Below, in pieces: positions 1 to 4,666 of a DNA stretch of 5,992 bases. A program made the position numbers and the translations under genes. The notes under the pieces were generated by a model. The model saw only the letters and a list, made by a program, of their open reading frames with translations, had not been told where the DNA came from and did no database searches. How positions within the stretch are numbered: the stretch's first letter is position 1; every line of letters starts with the position of its first letter. This DNA comes from Hydrogenophaga sp. (GTDB taxonomy: Bacteria; Pseudomonadota; Gammaproteobacteria; Burkholderiales; Burkholderiaceae_C), in the NCBI GenBank assembly GCA_018335615.1, contig JAGXRS010000405.1, forward strand, positions 1 to 5,992. The letters are read 5' to 3'.

Positions 1-20
1 CCCGGTCGGTTTGCATGAAC

Positions 21-202
21 ACTTCGACACGCTCAGTGCGAACGGATTCTTCGGCTCGCGCGGGCACTTCGACAGCTTCAGTGCGAACGGGGTCTCGGGT
101 CTGGTGTGGGCTGCTGCGACCCATTGATCCGTTCGGGCTGAGCTTGTCGAAGCTTTCAAGCTGCGCTGGCACACTCGCGGCGTTTCGACCGGCTCAGCGT
201 GG
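21..202. repeat. Cluster of degenerate ~25-nt intergenic repeats (direct and inverted)
   Basis: Four related elements sit beyond the 3' end of aroE. Two direct copies, at 21-45 and 66-90, both run from ACTTCGAC to AGTGCGAACGG and differ only in the centre (ACGCTC versus AGCTTC). A third at 129-152 is in opposite orientation (CCGTTCGGGCTGAGCTTGTC then GAAG). A weaker fourth at about 182-202 (GTTTCGACCGGCTCAGCGTGG) is in direct orientation. Copies 66-90 and 129-152 are complementary over most of their length, so a transcript could fold into a long hairpin. Repeats with this TTCGACA-GCTCAG-GAACGG core are common between genes of beta- and gammaproteobacteria. They may act in 3'-end formation or mRNA protection for aroE, which is inference. 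I see no credible gene in 1-217. Confidence 0.75.
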
Positions 203-217
203 AGCTTGCTGGAGGTG

Positions 218-1039
218 TCAGACCAGCGGCACGGTCAGCCGGTCGATCACCGGACGGGTGTCCGGCCGCACGCCGCGCCACCACTCGAAGGCTTCGGCGG
301 CCTGCTCCACCAGCATGCCCACGCCGTCGGCCACGTGGCTCACGCCGGCGGCCTGCGCCTGCTTCAGGAAGGGTGTGAGGCCCTTGCCGTACACCAGTTC
401 GTAGGCCAGTGCGCCGGGCGCGAACACGCCCGCGGGCAGCGGCAGCTCGGCCTGCGATAGGCCGGTGGAGGTGGCGTTGAGCACGATGTCAAACGACTCG
501 CCGGCCAGTTCGTCGTAGCCGCCGGCCTGCAAATCGGCGTGGGCGGCAAATGCGCGCTTCAGCTCCAGCGCCTTGTCGGCCGTGCGGTTGGCAATGGCGA
601 TGCAGGCAGGGCCCTGCTGCGCCATGGGCAGAATCGCGCCGCGCGTGGCGCCGCCCGCGCCACAGATCAGCACCCGCTTGCCGGCCAGTGCCACGCCCAG
701 GTTGCGCTGGATGTCGTTCACCAGCCCCAGGCCGTCGAAGTTCTGCGCCAGGATGCGCTCGCCCTCGAACTTGAGCGCGTTCACCGCGCCGGCCAGCCGG
801 GCGCTTTCCATGGGATCGGTGGCGATGTCGAAAGCCTGCAGCTTGAAGGGCAGGGTCACGTTCATGCCCCGCCCGCCGCTGGCGCGGAAGGCCTGCACGG
901 TGGCGGCAAAACCGTCGAGCGAGGCCTCGATGGCGGTGTATGCGATGTCCTGCCCGGTGGCCTGGGCAAACAGGCCGTGGATCAGCGGAGACTTGCTGTG
1001 CGAGATGGGCTGGCCGATGACGGCGTAACGGTCGGTCAT
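218..1039 (-). CDS. aroE: Shikimate dehydrogenase (NADP+)
   Basis: A complete 273-aa protein, the usual length for AroE. It catalyses the NADPH-dependent reduction of 3-dehydroshikimate to shikimate in the cytoplasmic chorismate (aromatic amino acid) pathway. The N-terminal substrate domain has IGQPISHSKSP (residues 8-18, shikimate-binding serines) and NVTLPFK (60-66, K66 being the expected catalytic lysine). QNFDGLG (99-105) supplies the expected catalytic aspartate D102. The Rossmann domain has GAGGATRG (127-134) and NRT (151-153), which contacts the NADP 2'-phosphate. NATSTGL (188-194), YELVYGKGLTPF (223-234) and DGVGMLVEQA (238-247) complete the family signature. One oddity is phenylalanine at 101, where many AroE proteins have NTD. 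The ATG at 1039 places the IGQPISHSKSP motif near the N-terminus, as usual. It is divergent from the next gene, and the repeat cluster lies downstream of its stop. Confidence 0.97.
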   Translation of the reverse strand: MTDRYAVIGQPISHSKSPLIHGLFAQATGQDIAYTAIEASLDGFAATVQAFRASGGRGMNVTLPFKLQAFDIATDPMESARLAGAVNALKFEGERILAQNFDGLGLVNDIQRNLGVALAGKRVLICGAGGATRGAILPMAQQGPACIAIANRTADKALELKRAFAAHADLQAGGYDELAGESFDIVLNATSTGLSQAELPLPAGVFAPGALAYELVYGKGLTPFLKQAQAAGVSHVADGVGMLVEQAAEAFEWWRGVRPDTRPVIDRLTVPLV

Positions 1040-1136
1040 GGTGCTGTGCGGTGCCGGTTGCGGTATGGGTCGGTAATGGGTGTGTCATTGTCCCGCATGG
1101 CCTGCGGGCTCTGGCCTGAGCGCCTACCATTCGGGC
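1040..1136. promoter_or_regulatory. Divergent intergenic region between aroE and the FrnE-like gene
   Basis: These 97 bp must hold the 5' signals for both aroE (leftward) and the DsbA-family gene (rightward). I see no convincing -35/-10 pair for aroE. For the rightward gene there is a -10-like TACCAT at 1125-1130, exactly 6 nt before the ATG at 1137, and no purine-rich Shine-Dalgarno. This arrangement would fit leaderless transcription, but the hexamer is weak and no -35 is evident. The role as a promoter region follows from gene orientation; the specific elements are tentative. Confidence 0.4.
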
Positions 1137-1796
1137 ATGACCACCTCACTCAAGATCGATTTCGTGTCCGACGTGTCCTGCCCCTGGTGCGCCGTGGGCC
1201 TGGGCGCCCTCGAAGAGGCGCTGCGCGCCGCCAGCGACACCGTGCAGGCCGAGCTGCACTTCCAGCCGTTCGAACTCAACCCGCAGATGCCGCCGCAAGG
1301 GCAGGACATTGGCGAGCACCTGACGCAGAAATACGGCTCCACGCCCGAGCAGCAGCGCCAGATCCGCGACACCATCCGCCAGCGCGGTGCCGAGGTGGGC
1401 TTCACGTTCAACCCGGACGGGCGCGGCCGCATCTGGAACACCTTTGACGCGCACCGCCTGCTGCACCTGGCGGCGGTGGAAGGCGCGCCCGGCCAGCAGG
1501 CGGCGCTGAAGAAGGCTTTGCTGGCGGCCTGCCACACCCGTTCCGAAGCGATGGGCGACCACGCCGTGTTGCTGGCCTGCGCCCGCGAGGCCGGGCTGGA
1601 CGAGGCCCGTGCGCGTGCTGTGCTGGCATCAGATGAATTCGCCGCCGAGGTGCGCGAACGCGAGGCCTTCTACACGGCCAACGGCATCCATTCCGTACCC
1701 GCCGTCATCATCAACGAGCGCCACCTGATCTCCGGCGGCCAGCCAGCGGCGGTGTTCGAGCAGGCGCTGCGGCGGATTGCGGCGGGCGAGGTCTGA
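1137..1796 (+). CDS. DsbA-family thioredoxin-fold oxidoreductase (FrnE-like)
   Basis: A 219-aa protein with no signal peptide, so probably cytoplasmic. It starts with a beta strand followed by DVSCPWCAVG (residues 12-21), with the active-site pair C15-x-x-C18. A helical insertion (about 55-165) contains NTFDAHRLLH (101-110), characteristic of the FrnE/2-hydroxychromene-2-carboxylate isomerase-like branch. The C-terminal part has GIHSVPAVIIN (183-193) with the expected cis-proline P188, then ISGGQPAAVFEQAL. The CPWC motif supports thiol-disulfide exchange or disulfide isomerase activity. The physiological substrate is unknown, and FrnE homologues are linked to oxidative-stress tolerance. An in-frame extension upstream to 1080 exists, but its residues have no family character and ATG 1137 puts the fold in register, so I chose 1137. 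It is probably a single-gene unit divergent from aroE. Confidence 0.93.
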   Translation: MTTSLKIDFVSDVSCPWCAVGLGALEEALRAASDTVQAELHFQPFELNPQMPPQGQDIGEHLTQKYGSTPEQQRQIRDTIRQRGAEVGFTFNPDGRGRIWNTFDAHRLLHLAAVEGAPGQQAALKKALLAACHTRSEAMGDHAVLLACAREAGLDEARARAVLASDEFAAEVREREAFYTANGIHSVPAVIINERHLISGGQPAAVFEQALRRIAAGEV

Positions 1797-1800
1797 TAAT
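1795..1800 (+). promoter_or_regulatory. Candidate -10 box for the HEPN/MNT module
   Basis: GATAAT matches the sigma-70 -10 consensus TATAAT at five of six positions and overlaps the TGA stop of the upstream oxidoreductase gene. It lies 28 nt before the hepT ATG, which would give a leader of about 20 nt. The surrounding bases (TTTGGCACTCATCTG) are locally AT-richer than the flanking coding DNA. The only -35-like hexamer, TTGCGG at 1777-1782, is spaced too closely at 12 nt, so the call rests on the -10 alone. Confidence 0.35.
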
Positions 1801-1828
1801 TTGGCACTCATCTGTTTCGGTTAAAGCC

Positions 1829-2242
1829 ATGTCCGATCTTGCTCTCGATCTGCGCCCTCTCGTGAATGCCATTGCCCGGCTGGACGAAGGCCTGGCGCGC
1901 TACCTGAAGGACATCAGCGACACCCAGATTCGCGATGGGCTGATCCAGCGCTTTGAATTCACCTACGAGTTGAGCCACAAGATGCTCAAGCGCTACCTGG
2001 AGATGAGTTCGGCCAGTTCGGCCCAGTTCGACGGCATGCCCTTCGCCGACCTCATCCGTACCGGCAACGAACAGTCACTGTTGCTCAGCGACTGGCCGCG
2101 CTGGAAGATGTTCCGCGAGATGCGAGGCAAGACGAGCCACACCTACGATGAAGCGGTTGCGCTGGAAGTGGTGGCCCAGATTCCAGCCTTCCTGGATGAA
2201 GCGCAGCATCTGTGCGCCCGCTTGCAGGCGAGGGTGGCATGA
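1829..2242 (+). CDS. hepT: HEPN-domain toxin, HI0074/HepT family (type VII TA; 'nucleotidyltransferase substrate-binding protein')
   Basis: A 137-aa all-helical protein of typical HI0074-family length. Family features include RDGLIQRFEFTYELSHKMLK (residues 35-54), a GNEQSLLLSDWPRW stretch (79-92) and RGKTSHTYDEA (99-109). The last contains the HEPN ribonuclease motif RX4HXY: R99, H104 and Y106. In characterised HepT proteins the Arg and His are needed for RNA cleavage, and the Tyr is AMPylated by the partner antitoxin. All three are present, so the toxin looks catalytically intact. Many relatives have RN at this point; here R99 is followed by glycine. The stop overlaps the next start as ATGA (2239-2242), implying translational coupling. 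Upstream there is only a weak ribosome-binding site (TTAAAG). The older label 'substrate-binding protein' dates from structural work on the Haemophilus pair HI0073/HI0074. Confidence 0.92.
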   Translation: MSDLALDLRPLVNAIARLDEGLARYLKDISDTQIRDGLIQRFEFTYELSHKMLKRYLEMSSASSAQFDGMPFADLIRTGNEQSLLLSDWPRWKMFREMRGKTSHTYDEAVALEVVAQIPAFLDEAQHLCARLQARVA

Positions 2243-2571
2243 GGGCACTTCAGGTGACGAACTCCGCCGTCCCGGCCGTCGACATGCGGCCGGAGCAATG
2301 GGCCATCGTCCGAGCGATTCTGCAGAAGCACGTACCAGATCGGGAGGTCTGGGCCTTCGGGTCGCGCGCACGGCACACGGCAAAGCCGTACTCAGACCTG
2401 GACCTTGCGATCGTGGGCACGGCCCCGTTGGGCCTGGCCTTACAGGCCGCGCTGGCTGACGACTTCAGCGAATCCGACCTGCCGTGGAAGGTGGACGTGG
2501 TGGACTGGGTCACCACCAGCGAGAGCTTTCGCCGGATCATCGAAAGAGATCGCGTGGTGCTGCCCTTTTAG
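2239..2571 (+). CDS. mntA: Minimal nucleotidyltransferase antitoxin, HI0073/MntA family (type VII TA)
   Basis: A 110-aa minimal DNA-polymerase-beta-fold nucleotidyltransferase. The active-site signature is W38-A-F-G-S-R-A-R (38-45) followed by YSDLDLAIVG (51-60). This gives the GSR phosphate-binding turn plus metal-binding D53 and D55. The probable third carboxylate is D86 in KVDVVDW (84-90). The C-terminal SFRRIIERDRVVL (96-108) is typical of the family. In characterised type VII systems this antitoxin transfers AMP from ATP to the tyrosine of the HEPN toxin RX4HXY motif, silencing it. I chose ATG 2239 because it overlaps the hepT stop (ATGA) and leaves a compact domain; an in-frame start at 2212 would add nine residues with no family resemblance. 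With all catalytic residues present, the module appears functional. Confidence 0.92.
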   Translation: MRALQVTNSAVPAVDMRPEQWAIVRAILQKHVPDREVWAFGSRARHTAKPYSDLDLAIVGTAPLGLALQAALADDFSESDLPWKVDVVDWVTTSESFRRIIERDRVVLPF

Positions 2572-2594
2572 CGCGGTCGGGCGGCGCGAGCGGT

Positions 2595-2610
2595 GCGGCA
2601 AAATGCCCGC
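2595..2610 (+). promoter_or_regulatory. Near-palindrome with -10-like CAAAAT just before the kleisin gene start
   Basis: The 16 nt GCGGCAAAATGCCCGC directly abut the ATG at 2611. GGCA (2597-2600) pairs with TGCC (2604-2607) around an AAA loop, and GC/GC outer pairs form with one bulged C. CAAAAT at 2599-2604 resembles a -10 box ending 6 nt before the ATG, and there is no Shine-Dalgarno. It could be an operator, a small translational hairpin or a leaderless promoter; the sequence does not choose between these. It is the only candidate signal in the 39-bp gap after mntA. Confidence 0.3.
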
Positions 2611-3933
2611 ATGAAAGATGTGTTGTCCGGTGAAGGAAGCGAGTCGAGCAGTTTCGACAGCTATTTTCGCGACCCGTCCGCAGCGGATGTGCATGCGCTG
2701 GCCTGGACGCTGGGTCAGCGCGCAGAATCCATTGATGCGCTGCGGGGCTTGTTCAGCGGGTCGCAAAACCTGGTACGGCTGAGGTTGTGGTGCTTCTTGG
2801 AACTGGCCGCGCAGCCGCAAGCCCGCCTCGTACGTGAAGACCTGAACCAGCTGTTCCATCAGCTCGTGCCCGAAGCGCTGGACGCGGTGCTAAAGCGTCT
2901 GCGGGATCTGAACCTGCTGGTGTGGGATGCGACCGCCCAGGATTACCGGCTTTCCGCGTTGGCGCAGCAGGTGCAGGGCTTGCTGGCGCCCCTGGCCAAG
3001 GCGCCGTCAGATGACGATGAAATGTCGGCCCTGTTGTCACAGCTGGCAGGAGCCCATGCGCTGGGTTTGGCCGACCCCCAGCAGATCAAACATCTGCACG
3101 CCCAGCTCTCGCGTTTGCGCGATGAATTTGCCGATGACATTGCCAGTGGGTCCGAAGCGCGCCTGCGCTCCGCTCAGCCCCGTTTTGCGCGCGCGTTGCA
3201 GCTGGTGGAGCGTGCAGGCCAGGCCCTTACCACGCTGATCCGCGCCGAGCACGATGATCCGCGGCTGGAGCGCGAAGCGCGTGCGCTGGGCCAGGGGCAG
3301 GCGCGCCTGCTGTCCATGGCCAGTCAGTTCACCCGTGCGCTGCAGCAGGCCGACCGCCAGCGCCTGACGCTGGGCAGCACCGGGCTGACCACCTCCGATG
3401 TGCGTCAGTGGCTGCTGGGGCACCCGGCCTTGCACACGCTGCTGGGGGATGCGCTGTCCACGGGCGTCAGGCCGGTGCTGATCAGCCCGCACGACATGAT
3501 TGACGTAGCCGAAGGTGAGTTCGAACGCGATCGCCCTGACCCCGAGCGATCCATGGTGCTGCCGCCCCCTACCGAGGCCAGCCATGGCATCTTGCAGACG
3601 CTGGGCATGCCCGCCGAACTGGGTGCCCTCATTGAGCTGCTGAAGGGCTGGCAGCCGGCGCCTCCGTCCGGCGGGGTGGATGCAGACGAGGCAGCTCGCC
3701 ATCCGGTGAGCGCCGCCGTGCTGGGTGGCCGCTTTGCTCAGGCGGCTTACCGCATGCAGCTGCTGCCTTTGCTGGGCGACGAGCAGGCCCGGGGGCTCAA
3801 GGGAATGACCGGCGATCTGGCGCGTCAGCCGTGGCAGCTGGTCTTGTCGCCGCAAGTTTCTCCCGTCAACGATGAACAGGTGGCCGCGATCAGCGATGGC
3901 CATCTGGTCTGTGAAAACGATTCAACAACATGA
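2611..3933 (+). CDS. Kleisin-like subunit of an SMC complex (JetA / MksF / MukF-like), probable Wadjet component
   Basis: A 440-aa soluble protein identified mainly by context: it is the first gene of a kleisin-MukE-SMC cassette. Residues about 54-118 read as a winged helix, with a helical LRLWCFLELAAQ start, EALDAVLKRLRDLNLLVW as recognition helix, then DYRLSALAQQV. Residues about 135-250 are long amphipathic helices rich in Leu, Arg and Gln, including LHAQLSRLRDEF and ARLLSMASQFTRALQQ, as expected for the kleisin helical middle. Residues 258-350 are a less regular linker (VLPPPTEASHG), and 365-430 could be the C-terminal winged helix that caps the SMC head. Length fits MukF/MksF/JetA proteins. 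By eye I cannot confirm the DUF3375 family of type I Wadjet, so the subtype is open. ATG 2611 is preferred to an in-frame GTG at 2593 because the intervening bases look like a regulatory palindrome. The stop overlaps the next gene (ATGA, 3930-3933). Confidence 0.72.
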   Translation: MKDVLSGEGSESSSFDSYFRDPSAADVHALAWTLGQRAESIDALRGLFSGSQNLVRLRLWCFLELAAQPQARLVREDLNQLFHQLVPEALDAVLKRLRDLNLLVWDATAQDYRLSALAQQVQGLLAPLAKAPSDDDEMSALLSQLAGAHALGLADPQQIKHLHAQLSRLRDEFADDIASGSEARLRSAQPRFARALQLVERAGQALTTLIRAEHDDPRLEREARALGQGQARLLSMASQFTRALQQADRQRLTLGSTGLTTSDVRQWLLGHPALHTLLGDALSTGVRPVLISPHDMIDVAEGEFERDRPDPERSMVLPPPTEASHGILQTLGMPAELGALIELLKGWQPAPPSGGVDADEAARHPVSAAVLGGRFAQAAYRMQLLPLLGDEQARGLKGMTGDLARQPWQLVLSPQVSPVNDEQVAAISDGHLVCENDSTT

Positions 3934-4658
3934 GCACGTCAATCGATGACGCCGGTTTGCTGGCGGCCGAACTGCTGGCGCGGCGCTGGTTGCCCCGCCA
4001 ACACCCCCGCGTCAAGCGCGCCCTAATCGACGCCGACCTCTGGCAGGCAGTGCAGGACCGCCTGGCCCAGGTGGGTATGCGCCTGGTGGACAACATCCAC
4101 GCCGACCATGTGACAGCAGCCCTGCTGCGACCGGCCGAAAACGCGGTGTTCGGCGAGGCGGGCCTCAACAGCCACAACAACATCGACCTGCCGCGCGATG
4201 CGGTGTCCCTGCTGGTGGTGCTGTGGGCGCTGATCGTGCTGCCCAAGCGCGAACGCCAAGCCGCGCGCGCCGCCAGTGCCGAGGTGGACCAGCAGAACGA
4301 CATGTTCTCGTCGCAGCGGCCCATGCCCAACGCGGCCAGCGTCAGCCCCTTGGTGTCTTACAAGGCACTGCTGAGCGACTTTGGCCCGCAACTGGGCAAG
4401 AAAACCCGCATGGACGGCAACCTCAAGCGGCTGGAGAACCACGGTTTCATCGTCCGCAAGGGTGACGACATCGCCGAAGGCCCGTTGCTCGACCTGCTGC
4501 TGGATTACGACCGGCTGGCCACCCGCGTGCTGGAGGGCACGCTGGGCGAGGTGCTGGCCAAGGCCAGAGTCCAGGCTCCTGCCGGGGCTGCTGGCGACGC
4601 CTCCAACGGTGTTGCAAAGGACGAAGCTGTCACAGGCGCCCACCCTTCGGCCGACTGA
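3930..4658 (+). CDS. MukE-like winged-helix subunit (JetB / MksE, DUF4194-like)
   Basis: A 242-aa protein, typical length for the MukE-like partner that binds the kleisin and regulates SMC ring gating on DNA. The N-terminal half (1-105) starts with an ELLARRWLPRQHPRVKRALI helix. It continues through LWQAVQDRLAQVGMRLVDN, a strand region, and RDAVSLLVVLWALIVLPK (89-106), a pattern usual in DUF4194/MksE proteins. The second winged helix (about 138-200) has SPLVSYKALLSDFG, then MDGNLKRLENHGFIVRKGDD as recognition helix plus wing, and ends GPLLDLLLDYDRLATRVLE. Residues 211-242 are an Ala-rich, probably disordered tail. Translation is likely coupled to the kleisin gene through the ATGA overlap, and the SMC gene follows after 8 bp. 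Family-level assignment is good; jetB versus mksE depends on whether a JetD/MksG nuclease follows. Confidence 0.78.
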   Translation: MSTSIDDAGLLAAELLARRWLPRQHPRVKRALIDADLWQAVQDRLAQVGMRLVDNIHADHVTAALLRPAENAVFGEAGLNSHNNIDLPRDAVSLLVVLWALIVLPKRERQAARAASAEVDQQNDMFSSQRPMPNAASVSPLVSYKALLSDFGPQLGKKTRMDGNLKRLENHGFIVRKGDDIAEGPLLDLLLDYDRLATRVLEGTLGEVLAKARVQAPAGAAGDASNGVAKDEAVTGAHPSAD

Positions 4659-4666
4659 GAACCACG

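Noticed and set aside
21..152. CRISPR array
   Set aside because: Only four degenerate copies, one inverted, with unequal spacing and palindromic flanks; no regular spacers and no cas gene.
15..404. 129-codon plus-strand frame over the repeats and aroE 3' end
   Set aside because: It translates the intergenic repeats (Ser/Thr/Arg-rich) and then runs antisense into aroE; no protein-like character.
539..1447. 302-codon plus-strand frame spanning aroE and the FrnE-like gene
   Set aside because: It crosses two well-supported genes in the wrong frame or strand and shows no recognisable motif.
2593..2610. GTG start adding six residues to the kleisin-like protein
   Set aside because: The ATG at 2611 is a stronger codon, and the added bases form a palindrome better explained as regulatory. 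Without homologue alignment the longer form cannot be fully excluded.
3037..3903. 288-codon minus-strand frame inside the kleisin-like gene
   Set aside because: The product is rich in Gln, Arg, His and Gly without fold character. The plus-strand frame fits the operon with an ATGA junction.
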